Below are positions 28,701 to 36,200 of a stretch of DNA of 64,000 nt, one piece after another. Within the stretch, counting starts at the first letter, position 1; every line of letters starts with the position of its first letter. The DNA is from Streptomyces sp. NBC_00461 (GTDB taxonomy: Bacteria; Actinomycetota; Actinomycetes; Streptomycetales; Streptomycetaceae), in assembly GCF_036013935.1 (NCBI RefSeq), contig NZ_CP107902.1, forward strand, positions 2,823,001-2,887,000, written 5' to 3'. Both the position numbers and the translations under genes were made by a program. The notes under the pieces were generated by a model. That model made no database searches and was not told the origin of the DNA. It was given only the letters and a program-made list of their open reading frames with translations.

Positions 28701-31700
28701 ACCGAGAAGTGCTTGGCCTGGGTGGTGACCCGGAGCGAGAACTCGTTGGGGCTGATGTCCATCGTCTTGAGGTAGTCGACGCGTTCGCCGTCGACCACGT
28801 GGAAGTCGATGAAGTTGAAGTAGGCGTCGATCATCCGCTCGCCACCCGCGGCCCGCTGGATCGCCGGGATCGGGTGACGGCGGTGCGGCCACAGGTCGAT
28901 CTCCGTGGCGAACACCCGCCGCACCAGCTCGGTCCAGGTCCCGTCGGTGCCTTCGAACGGGAACGGCACGGTGTTGAGGTACATGCCGTAGACGCGGTCG
29001 GCGCCCACCGCCTCGGGCCGCGCGTCGCACACCAGCCCGGAGAAGAAGCGCTCCTCCGCGGTGATCATCGACATGACCTTGAGATGGACGGCGTGCAGCA
29101 CCGCCTTCACCGAGACACCCGCGCGCGCGGCGAATCCCTTGATCTGCGGCAGCAGGTCCAGGTAGGACACACCGGTCCGGTAGGTCTCGCGCGGCGTCGC
29201 CGGGTCGGCCCCCCAGCCCTGCGGAAGACGGAACGCCGGACGGCCGGCGACGATCCCCGCCCAGTACGCGGCGTCCTCGCCGTCGGCCAGCGACTCCAGC
29301 TCGGCAGCGATGAAGTCGGCGTAGCGCACGGCGGCCGCCGGCTCGGGTTCCGGCTGTCGGCCGGAGCGGAACAGCCCGAACAGATCGATGATCTCCATCA
29401 GCATCTGGTGGTAGCTCCACCCCTCCAGCACGGCGTGGCACTCGGTGATCGTCAACCACCAGGTGTTCTCGCCGGTGAGATGGGCGGCCAGCCGGATCAG
29501 CGACGGCCGGGACAGGTCGAACGGCTGGTCGCGCTCGCGGGCCATCCACGCGCGCATCGCACCGAGCTGCTCCTGCTCGCCCAGCTCCCGCAGATCCTGT
29601 ACGTCGACGCTGATCCCGGCGCTCTCGTGCACCAGTTGCAGCGGACGCGAATAGCCGTCCAGGTCGAACGAGGTCCGCAGGTTCTCGTGCCGCGCGACCA
29701 CGGCCTGGGCGGCCCGGTCGAAGGCGTCGGCGTCGAAGGCCGCGTCGTCGTCGATCTTCATCGAGGTGACGTTGTGGTAGTTGCGCTCACCGCTGTCGGC
29801 GAGCATCTCGACCACCATGCCCAGCTGCACGCCCGAGATCGGGTAGGCGTCGACGACGCCGGCGGGCAGCCGCTCGCGGTCCTGCTCCGCGAGCAGCGCG
29901 AACGGCTCGACCGGCGGCCGCTGCTCGACCAGCGGGTCCCGCCCGGCCAGGTGCGCGCAGAGCTGTGCCACGGTGCGCTGTTCGAAGACGTCCTTGACCG
30001 CCACGTCGAAACCGGCCGCGCGCATCGTTCCGGTCAACGCCACCGCGAGCAGCGAGTCCCCGCCGAGTTCGAAGAATCCGTCCTCGACGCCGACCCGGTC
30101 GATGCCCAGGACCTCACGCCAGATCTCGGCCGCCCGCTGCTCCTCATGGGTGCGCGGCGCGACGTACCGCGCGGTGACGGCGAGCGCGGCGCCGTCCGGC
30201 GCGGGCAGGGCGCGTCGGTCCAGCTTCCCGTTGACCGTCAACGGCAGCGCGGCCAGCGTCACGAACGCCGACGGGACCATGTAGGCCGGAAGCGCCGCCT
30301 CGGCGACCGAGCGCAGCTGCGCGGCCCAGGTGCGCTGCTCGGTGGCCACGCCCTCCTCGGGCACGACGTAGGCGACCAGCCGCTTGTCGCCGGGCGTGTC
30401 CTCGCGCACGATCACCACGGCGTCCCGCACCGTCGGCGCCGACGCCACCGTCGCCTCGATCTCGCCGAGTTCGACGCGGTATCCGCGGATCTTCACCTGG
30501 TGGTCGGCTCGGCCGAGGAACTCCAGCGAGCCGTCGGCGCGCCGGCGTGCCAGGTCGCCGCTGCGGTAGAGCCGGGCGCCGGGCCTGCCGAAGGGATCGG
30601 GCACGAAGCGTGCCGCGGTCAGGTCCGGGCGGCCCGCGTATCCGCGGGCGACGCCCGCTCCGCCGACGTAGATCTCCCCCGGCACGCCGACCGGGGCGAG
30701 GCCTCCGTCGCCGTCCAGCAGATAGATGCGCAGGTCGTCCAGGGGGCGGCCGATCGCGTTGGGGGCGCTCGGCGCCAGGTCCTGCTCGGTGATCCGGTAG
30801 AAGGTGGAGTGCACCGTGGTCTCGGTGATCCCGTACATGTTGTACAGGCACGGCGCGTCCAGACCGAGCCGGTCCGTCCACGGCCTGAGCTCCGCCGGTT
30901 CGAGTTTCTCGCCCGCGAACACCACGGCGCGCAACGCCAGATGCCCGATCCGCGGATCATCGTCGGCAGCTGCGGCGACCAGGGCGCGGAACGCCGACGG
31001 CGTCTGGTTGAGGAAGGTGACCTCGTGGCGCACCAGAACGTCGAGGAAGTCGCTGGGCGAGCGGGTGACCGAGGCGGGGACGACGACGAGCTTGCCGCCG
31101 TACAGCAGCGAGCCCCACAGCTCCCACACCGAGACGTCGAACGCGTAGGAGTGGAACAGCGGCCAGACGTCCTTCGGCGAGAACCCGTAGTGGCGCTCGG
31201 CGGAGGTGAGCAGCCGCGCCACGTGGGCGTGCGTGAGGACGACGCCCTTGGGCCTGCCGGTCGATCCGGAGGTGTAGATCGTGTAGATCAGGTTGTCCGG
31301 GACAGACCACGGCTTCGGATCGGCCGTCGGCAGGCCGTCCAGGTCCTCGGAGTCGAGGTCGAGGACGGCACCGGTGTGCACGGCGGCGATCTTCTCGGCG
31401 TGCTCGCTCTGGGTGAGCACGATCGGGGCGTGGGCGTCGCCGATGACGTAGGCCAGGCGGTCCGCGGGCGCCGCCGGGTCCAGCGGCAGGTAGCCGGCGC
31501 CTGATTTGAGGATGCCCAGCAGCGCGGGGACCAGGTGTTCGCCGCGTTCCAGGCAGATTCCGATCATCTGCTCCGGACCGGCACCGAGTTGCCGCAGCCG
31601 ATGCGCGATCCGGTTGGCCCGCTGGTTCAGTTGGGCGTAGCTGAGTTCCGCGGCGGGCGCGCCGTCGCCGCTGTCCACCACCAGGGCGGTCGCGTCCGGG

Positions 31701-33262
31701 GTGCGCAGGGCCTGGGCCTCGAACAGCTCGTGCACGGTGGCCCGCACATCGTGGTCGAAGGTGTCGGCGCGCGGTCGTGAACCCGCTTCGGTGAGCAGGT
31801 CGATCTCCGGCTGGTCCAGGAAGGACAGCCGTGAGAGCGGCAGTTGGGGCGCCTCGGCGACGGATCGCAGCAGAGCGAGATAGTGCCGCCCGATCCGTTC
31901 CACGGTGGCGTCGTCGAACAGTGCCGTCGGGAAGAGGATCTCACCGTTGAGCGAACCGTCGGGGTGTTCACTGGCGAGTACGGTCAGGTCGAATCGCGAG
32001 GACTTGGCGGCGATCGGGAACTCGCTGACGGTGAGCCCGGCCAGGTTGGCCTCGTAGGCACCGGTGGTGCGCAGGCCCAGCATGACCTGGAACAGCGGTG
32101 AGCGGGCCGGGTCCCGGTCCGGTGCCAGCTCCCGCACCAGGTGCTCGAACGGAACCTCCTGGCTGATCAGCGCCTGCTGCACGGTGCGGCCCGTGTCACG
32201 CAGCAGCTGGGCGAAGGCCGGATCACCCTCCCAGCGGTTGCGCAGCACCAGGGTGTTGATGAAGAAGCCGATCAGGTTCGACGCCTCGGGACGGCCGCGG
32301 CCCGCGACCGGCGACCCGACGCTGATGTCCCTGCTGCCGGTGTACCGGTGCAGCAGTACGTTGAAGGACGCGAGCAGAACCGCGTAGAGGGTGGTGTCCT
32401 GGTCCCGGCCGATCGCCCGAAGCCGGTCGGCCAGCTCGGCCGGGATGTCGAACGGAACCATCCGGCCGGTCCAGTCCCGCCGTGCCGGCCGCGGGCGGTC
32501 GGTGGGCAGTTCCAGCGGCTCGATGTCGGCGAGCTGTTCCCGCCAGTACCGCTGCGCCGAGGTGAAGCTCTCCCGGCGGGCGAGCGTCTCGCGCTCCCAC
32601 ACCGCGTAGTCGGCGTACTGGATGGGGAGTTCCGGCAGCGGGGACGGCCGGCCCTCGACCCGGGCCTGGTAGAGCGCGCGCAGCTCGCGCACCAGGATGT
32701 CGATCGACCAGCCGTCCAGCGCGATGTGATGGCAGGACAACGCCAGTACGTGGTCCTGCTCGCCGAGCCGGATCAGCAGCGCCCGCACCGGCCAGTCGGC
32801 GGCCAGGTCGAACGGTCGCGACGAGAGCTCGGTCGCGAGTTCGTGCGCGAGTGCCTGCGGATCCGGCGCCGACGCGACGTCGACGACCTCCAGTTCGGCG
32901 GCCGTGACCGGCGGATCGATCAACTGCTGCGGCTCGCCGCCGCGTTCGACGTAGCGAGTCCGCAACACCTCGTGGCGCGCGACGACGTCCTGCCACGCCT
33001 GGCTCCAGGCCGGTGTGTCCAGGCTGCCGCGCAGGCGCAGCGCAAGCGGAACCACGTACTCCGTGGACCCGGGATCGATCCGGTCGATCAACCACAGCCG
33101 CTGCTGCCCGAACGACAGCGGCAGCGGACGCGAGCGGTCGGTCGGTGCGATACGGGAGCTCGCACCCGAGCGTGCTCCCGCGCCGCCCGCCAGACGGCTG
33201 CGCAGCAGTTGCGCGCGCAGCTCGTCAGGGGCAGAGGTTTCAACGCCGGTCATCGTGGCCAA
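19772..33262 (-). CDS. NRPS B, tetramodular: (C-A-T)x4-TE
   Basis: A 4,496-residue non-ribosomal peptide synthetase. Approximate landmarks: C1 HHIALDG 176; A1 709; T1 GGDS 1067; C2 CHAVLEG 1276; A2 1762; T2 GGDS 2089; C3 CHAILEG 2296; A3 2788; T3 GGDS 3139; C4 CHAVLEG 3350; A4 3851; T4 GGHS 4197; thioesterase GWSSG 4317. Specificity codes I extracted: A1 DVWNVAMVHK (close to Thr), A2 DILQLGVIWK (close to Gly), A3 DMTKVGEVGK (close to Asn), A4 DMPKLVEVAK (Asn-like, altered). There is no separate epimerisation or methylation domain. C2-C4 share an unusual CHAxLEG core in place of HHxxxDG; the catalytic His is kept. It starts 5 bp after NRPS A and ends in overlap with the MFS gene. The C-terminal TE releases the product by hydrolysis or cyclisation. 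Confidence 0.95.
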   Translation of the reverse strand: MATMTGVETSAPDELRAQLLRSRLAGGAGARSGASSRIAPTDRSRPLPLSFGQQRLWLIDRIDPGSTEYVVPLALRLRGSLDTPAWSQAWQDVVARHEVLRTRYVERGGEPQQLIDPPVTAAELEVVDVASAPDPQALAHELATELSSRPFDLAADWPVRALLIRLGEQDHVLALSCHHIALDGWSIDILVRELRALYQARVEGRPSPLPELPIQYADYAVWERETLARRESFTSAQRYWREQLADIEPLELPTDRPRPARRDWTGRMVPFDIPAELADRLRAIGRDQDTTLYAVLLASFNVLLHRYTGSRDISVGSPVAGRGRPEASNLIGFFINTLVLRNRWEGDPAFAQLLRDTGRTVQQALISQEVPFEHLVRELAPDRDPARSPLFQVMLGLRTTGAYEANLAGLTVSEFPIAAKSSRFDLTVLASEHPDGSLNGEILFPTALFDDATVERIGRHYLALLRSVAEAPQLPLSRLSFLDQPEIDLLTEAGSRPRADTFDHDVRATVHELFEAQALRTPDATALVVDSGDGAPAAELSYAQLNQRANRIAHRLRQLGAGPEQMIGICLERGEHLVPALLGILKSGAGYLPLDPAAPADRLAYVIGDAHAPIVLTQSEHAEKIAAVHTGAVLDLDSEDLDGLPTADPKPWSVPDNLIYTIYTSGSTGRPKGVVLTHAHVARLLTSAERHYGFSPKDVWPLFHSYAFDVSVWELWGSLLYGGKLVVVPASVTRSPSDFLDVLVRHEVTFLNQTPSAFRALVAAAADDDPRIGHLALRAVVFAGEKLEPAELRPWTDRLGLDAPCLYNMYGITETTVHSTFYRITEQDLAPSAPNAIGRPLDDLRIYLLDGDGGLAPVGVPGEIYVGGAGVARGYAGRPDLTAARFVPDPFGRPGARLYRSGDLARRRADGSLEFLGRADHQVKIRGYRVELGEIEATVASAPTVRDAVVIVREDTPGDKRLVAYVVPEEGVATEQRTWAAQLRSVAEAALPAYMVPSAFVTLAALPLTVNGKLDRRALPAPDGAALAVTARYVAPRTHEEQRAAEIWREVLGIDRVGVEDGFFELGGDSLLAVALTGTMRAAGFDVAVKDVFEQRTVAQLCAHLAGRDPLVEQRPPVEPFALLAEQDRERLPAGVVDAYPISGVQLGMVVEMLADSGERNYHNVTSMKIDDDAAFDADAFDRAAQAVVARHENLRTSFDLDGYSRPLQLVHESAGISVDVQDLRELGEQEQLGAMRAWMARERDQPFDLSRPSLIRLAAHLTGENTWWLTITECHAVLEGWSYHQMLMEIIDLFGLFRSGRQPEPEPAAAVRYADFIAAELESLADGEDAAYWAGIVAGRPAFRLPQGWGADPATPRETYRTGVSYLDLLPQIKGFAARAGVSVKAVLHAVHLKVMSMITAEERFFSGLVCDARPEAVGADRVYGMYLNTVPFPFEGTDGTWTELVRRVFATEIDLWPHRRHPIPAIQRAAGGERMIDAYFNFIDFHVVDGERVDYLKTMDISPNEFSLRVTTQAKHFSVTVNTHVVSRANADRLAAMYRAVLEAMLTDPDGEASRVPLADDDLRVLDGLVGAPLPAERRPAAPSAFRTRAGKRPDDIAVVCDGEQVAYGELDRRSDLVAELLRRRGVSRGDVVAVSMRRTPAMIAALLGVWKAGAAYLPLDVGLPAERVRHMLADSGARIVLDDALSDLAQDSTAPAPAPTPPTTVWADDDLAYVIYTSGSTGKPKGVEIGHGALANLLASMRDLAGDGCWLASTALSFDICGLELFGPLTAGGRIVLAADSQLRDGAELVRLVEEHGVDHVQATPSGWKMLLAAGFDRPEVTALCGGEALPLDLARHLRGRVGRLLNVYGPTETTIWSTAWEVPVQPDRVVVGAPLADTRLRVLDARGARVPVGVVGELVIGGAGVARGYHAQPQLTAARFTPARTGGREYRTGDLVRVGEDGEIEFLGRADDQVKVRGHRIELGEIETVLRTAPGVRDVVVTARGAQDKTLVAYVIGALDGLAAFAAEALPSYMVPSVYTALDAFPLNPAGKVDRLALPEPAYTAAETFTAPSGVDEERIALIWRQALDVPRVGALDGFFELGGDSIKAVGLVGALRAAGYDASARDVFEHSTVRTLAAHLSGRPAPRQSAAPVEPFALAPRDVVLPDDVVDAYPLSMVQLGMVAQMLSGTGSTRYHTVTAFPVNDGVPFDEQALRRATAVVVERHEILRTSIELTEYGTPLQSVHAQAELPLAVRDLRGYGTHEASEAMQGFAAVERSTPMTLTDAPLMRLTASVVDDGTWWLSIAYCHAILEGFSLHALTSELLRAYATLRDGGEPEPWQAPAVRFADYIAAELASLDSEEDRAYWASVVAGRRSAVLPAGWHDPDLPRSDYRRRIPFHDLRPGLNALAVRSRTSLKSVLHAAHLKVMSSLLGDEPFFDGLVCDGRPESIGADRVYGMYLNSVPFAFDGVAAGSTWVDLVRTVFAREVELWPHRRHPLPEIARSSGDGQLLSVLFNYLDFSAFSSDLVDAGEAIGEGATEFDLAVTTGGGHVTLATHTGVLSLRNADRIGQMYRAVLEAMAADPDGDACVAHLPDGERERATSARGPVLDRGPGVLETIELQARATPDADAVIHGDERISFAELDARASALAVRLREHGVAAESTVGVLLGRTAELLVAFLGVWKAGGAYVPIDPTLPQERVDHMLGDSRSCAVITLDRHRHLLGGFDGPVIDVAGVEPGTPIESGRDLDPDSLAYVIYTSGSTGRPKGVQNTHRGVATYLHWSVEQYAGAPGGAPLLSSPSFDMVVTILYAPLMTGNPVTIFDEETPIEDLGLLLLESGPFSFVKVAPTLLDLLSGQLGPRQAAEIAAVAVAGGEVFDTGLARRWARLARGARDGRTVRIVNEYGPTEITVGNSAHVADGTEGGDQLPIGLPIPNTSMYVLDRHREPVPVGVVGEIHVGGDGLARGYGQLPDRTAAAFVPNPYGPPGSRLYRTGDRGRMRPDGEFEFVERVDDQVKVHGYRIELGEVEAALSGCAGVRRAVVTVRGGDGARELVGYASPERGAVLSAAGLRAELAARLPGYMVPSFIVPVASIPVTANGKVDRAALPEPTSVEREQGSDASPMTAQQEAVAAVWREVLGVEHLAVDDAFFDVGGDSIKAVSLVGALRASGYDVSVRDVFEQRTVAGLAEALASRETIAAPAAPGVARFALAPEGSVFPDDVVDAYPISQVQLGMLTEMLAADPEHDRPYHTVTAFPISGGRPFSERALRDAAAIVLQRHEVLRTSFDLTGHPVPLQLVHGQVAVPVTVQDLRGRPATEREASIRAAVERETRALFDVEQAPLMRIGAYLVADDTWWLCLTHCHAVLEGWSHHSLLAELIGAYTRLRDGVALEPHRPQAVRYADFIAAENEAVQAGDDVEFWRRRVADVAKFTLPQQWAVPSGRPKRFQVRVPFADLATGLRSAVYASRTSMKAVLHAAHLKVMSMLTHESRFHTGLVVDARPEASGAERVYGMYLNSVPFVFERTAATWSELARQVYDQETELWPHRRLPLPALQRAVKDSDLIDVLFNYLDFHEFEAEYEAIAPDAQAAVIGAGSNDSPFSVTTGGGFITIATDTRVLSQEHAGRIAQLYRAVLVAIATDPDGDATATFLPDGESDRQLRAWNSNEKPRPQESVLATIERRASSDPDACAVVAGEQRLTFAELDARASALAARLRAAGVGAETTVGVLLDRGPELIVAFLAVWKAHGAYVPLDPDLPADRIGYMLADSGARVVLTASEDRFAAILHGYDGTVVTDFSAGGTPPERTADPDPQSLAYVIYTSGSTGRPKGVQISHAGLANYLWWAVEGYGAYGKGGAPLFSSIAFDMVVPNIYAPLMAGEPVTLLPPRFELDDLGQLLARGGPYSFIKLTPGHLDLLTHQLGTEQAATLAGMLAVGADSFPARIAERWFELVGVGPGPRMLNEYGPTEISVANSVHHLDGPVEGEVVSIGLPVPNTTMYVLDGRMRPLPVGSVGEIYIGGAGLARGYANLPARTAAAFVPDPFGEAGSRLYRTGDLARIRPDGNVEFLGRADHQIKLRGYRIEPDEVQQVLATHPAVKDVVVIVREETLVAYHVPASESAATPEELAAHCAKKLPPYMVPAAFVALGGLPLNANGKLDRGALPAPGASGPSAVPLVPPRTPTERALAALWSVALGVDEIGVEHDFFALGGHSLLMLRIVAQARKQGMALSVRDLVRERTVARLAAHVDSQATARSAALVWLAETGPRRTLFVPHTEGGSAHWFVPLADRLDGVRPVAAFEVVEPGSVRQMAARYLPELLAAQPEGPHTLLGWSSGATIAWEMSRLLVERGHGAPELILVDPLADLEPTASAPRHAGEILTELLDARGLDDAVREQAVSDLLAKIGITGGAGALDDVAGHVESWRTLTRACIDYRYEDTVSPVRLIVTDACAEGTHSVSRGHSYRSYLSRWVQLSGAGLRVDRLPGSHEAPFAKPGTSLLAALVNEVMTD

Positions 33263-33266
33263 CCCT

Positions 33267-36200
33267 TCACTGCTGTTCCAGTTGTTCCTGATGGGCCGCC
33301 GCGAGCTGTGCGTCGGACATGTTCTCGATCTCGGCCTGGATCGCCTCCTCCACCGCCTGGGCGAGTTCGGCGACGGTCGGCCCGGCGAAGACGGTGCGCA
33401 CCGGAAGGTCGACGTCGAACTCGTCCTGGATGCGGGCGATCAGCCGCACCGCGGCCAGCGAATTCCCGCCGGCGGCGAAGAAGTTCGTATGCGCTCCGGG
33501 GTCGACGCCCAGCAGCGCCGAGAAGATCGTCGCGACGCGGATCTGCGCCGGACCGGTGGGAGTGTCGCCGTGCGCGAGAGCGGCGTCGTCGACCCGGATC
33601 CGCGGCAGCGCCGACCGGTCGACCTTTCCGTTGCGGTTGAGCGGGATCAGCTCGATCGCCGCGAACGCCACCGGAACCATGTAGTCGGGCAGCCGCCGTT
33701 CGGTGTGGGCGGTGAGTTCGGAGCCCGTGACCTCCGCGCCCGCCGGCACGTAGTAGGCGTGCAGCCGGACGTCGCCCGACTCGGGGCCCTGGGACGTGTC
33801 GGATCCGGTGGCCGCGGCGACCACCACGGCGTCGCGGACGCCGGGGTGCTCACGCAGTACGGCCTCGATCTCGCCGGTCTCCACCCGGTAGCCGCGCACT
33901 TTGAGCTGGCCGTCCATCCGGCCGAGGAACATCACGTCGCCGGTGGGCCCGAACCTGGCCAGGTCCCCGGTGCGGTAGAGGCGTTCGCCCGGCGCGCCGT
34001 AGGGATCGGGCACGAACCGTGCCGCCGTCCTGGCCGGATCGCCCGTGTACCCGTCGGCGACGCCGGCGCCGCCGACGCACAGTTCACCGGGCGACCCGAT
34101 CGGTACGCGGTTCAACGCGTCGTCGAGCACGTGCACGGTGACGCCCGGAAGCGGTCTGCCCAGCGGCACGATCCGCTGTACCGGCTCGCCGGCCACCGGA
34201 TGGATCGTCGAGCCGACCGATCCCTCGGTGGGGCCGTACTCGTTGATCAGCCTTCCGTCGCCGAGCAGCCGGCGCCAGTGCTCGGCCTGGCGCGCCGGCA
34301 GTGCCTCGCCGGCGACGACGATCACCGAGGCGAGACTGGCCGCGGCGGCGTCGCCGAGCTGGTGGGCGAGGAGTTCGAGGTGGCCCGGGGTGAGCTTGAT
34401 GAAGCTGAACGGACCCGTCTCGGCCAGCACTCGGCCGAGTTCGGCAACCGGAAGGTCACGCGGAGCCATGTGCACCGGCTGCCCGGCGAGCAGCGGCGCG
34501 TACAGGTTGGGCACCACCAGGTCGAACGCGGTCGAGGAGAAGACCGGCGCACCGGTCGTCCCCTGCGAGGCGAGATCGCGGACGGCCCACTGCAGATGGT
34601 TCGCCAGCCCCCGGTGCGGCACTCGCACGCCCTTGGGCCTGCCGGTGGAACCGGAGGTGTAGATGACGTAGGCGGTGTCCTGCGGCGTGGCGTGCGGGCC
34701 GACCGGATCTCCCGGCCGGTTCTCGACGCGTTCGCGGTGCAGATCCACCATGACCAGTTCACCGTCGAAGGCCTCGGGCAGCATGGTGCGGTAGCACGAT
34801 TCGCTGATCAGCACCTTTGCTCGCGCGTCGGTGAGCATGTGCCCGATGCGTTCCGCCGGGAAGAGCGGGTCGATCGGCACGTAGGCGGCGCCCGCCTTCC
34901 ACACCCCGAGCAGTACGGCGTGCAGATCGAGCCCGCGTCCGACCAGGACACCCACCGCGTCGCCGCGGCACACACCGAGGTCCTTCAGCAGTCCGGCGAA
35001 CTGGTTCGCCTTCACGTCCAGTTCGCGATAGCTCATCGCCGTGCCCGAGTACGTCACCGCCGGCGCGTCCGGGGTCTTCGCCGCCTGCCGCTCGAAGAGC
35101 GCGAGCGTCGTCTCGGGGCCGAATGCGGCGTCCCTACGATTCCACGCGTCGAATTGCCCGTGTTCGGTCTCCGACAGCAGATCGACTTCGCGCAACGGCA
35201 GTTCGGGGCGGGCCGCGAGGCGGCCGAGCAGCAGACGGAACTGTTCGGCCAGCGCCTCGACCGTGTCGCGGTCGAACAGCGCGGTGGCGTATTCGAAGCC
35301 GAAGGCGTACGAACCGTCGGGTCTGCGGCGTGCGAAGACGGTCAGATCCGTCTTCGCCACCCGCCACGCCTCGCGCATCGCCGCCAGGTCGTCCGAACTG
35401 GACATGCCGCCGGTGAGTTCCTGGTCGTGCAGGTCGAACGCGACCTGGTACAGCGGAGTTCGGGACATGTCCCGCTCGCCGCCGTAGGCGTCGACGAGGC
35501 GGTCGAACGGCACGTCCTGGTGGGCCAGGGCGAAGCGCCTGGCCTCGTCGACCCGCCGCACCGACCGCTCGAAGTCCTCCTCGGGACGCAGCCGGGGACG
35601 CACGACCAGGGAATTGAGGAAGAAGCCGACGACGTCCTGGGTCTCCGGGCGCAGCCTGCCCGCGGTCGGCGTGCCGACGGCCACGTCCCACTGTCCGGTC
35701 CGCCGTGCCAGCAACGCGGTGAGCCCGGTCAGCAGCACGGCGAACGGCGTGGCACCGCACCGGCGGCCGATCCGCGTCAGTTCTTCGGCGGTCTCGGCGG
35801 GCACGTCGAAGGTGACCAGGGCGCCGGCCTCGTCGCGGACCTGCGGGCGCGGGCGGTCCGTGGGCAGTACGAGCGGTTCGAGGTCCGCCAGTGTGTCCCG
35901 CCAGGCGGCGACCCCGCGCTCGGTGCGGGCGTCGGTGTGCCATTGCCGCTGCCAGTGCGCGTAGTCGGCGTACTGGACAGGTGGCGGCGTCGGCTCGTCT
36001 CTGGCGAGAAGGGCGTGGAAGTCCCGTTCCAGGATGACCGCCGACCAGCCGTCGCAGGCGATGTGGTGCAGGGTCAGCAACAGCAGGTCGTTCCCGCGGC
36101 CGTCCGCGGAGCGCACCAGCAGCGCCCGCCAGACCGGACCGGCGGCCAGGTCGAAGCCGCGGGCGATCTCGGCGTTCACCTCTCCGACCGGGTTCGAGCT

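Noticed and set aside
22325..31504. A 3,059-codon open frame antisense to NRPS B, plus similar long antisense frames over NRPS A and the acyl-CoA dehydrogenase/GMC genes
   Set aside because: High GC content makes the antisense frame of real genes free of stops. The translations are low-complexity Arg/Gly/Val/His-rich sequence with no domain, while the minus strand encodes a complete NRPS.
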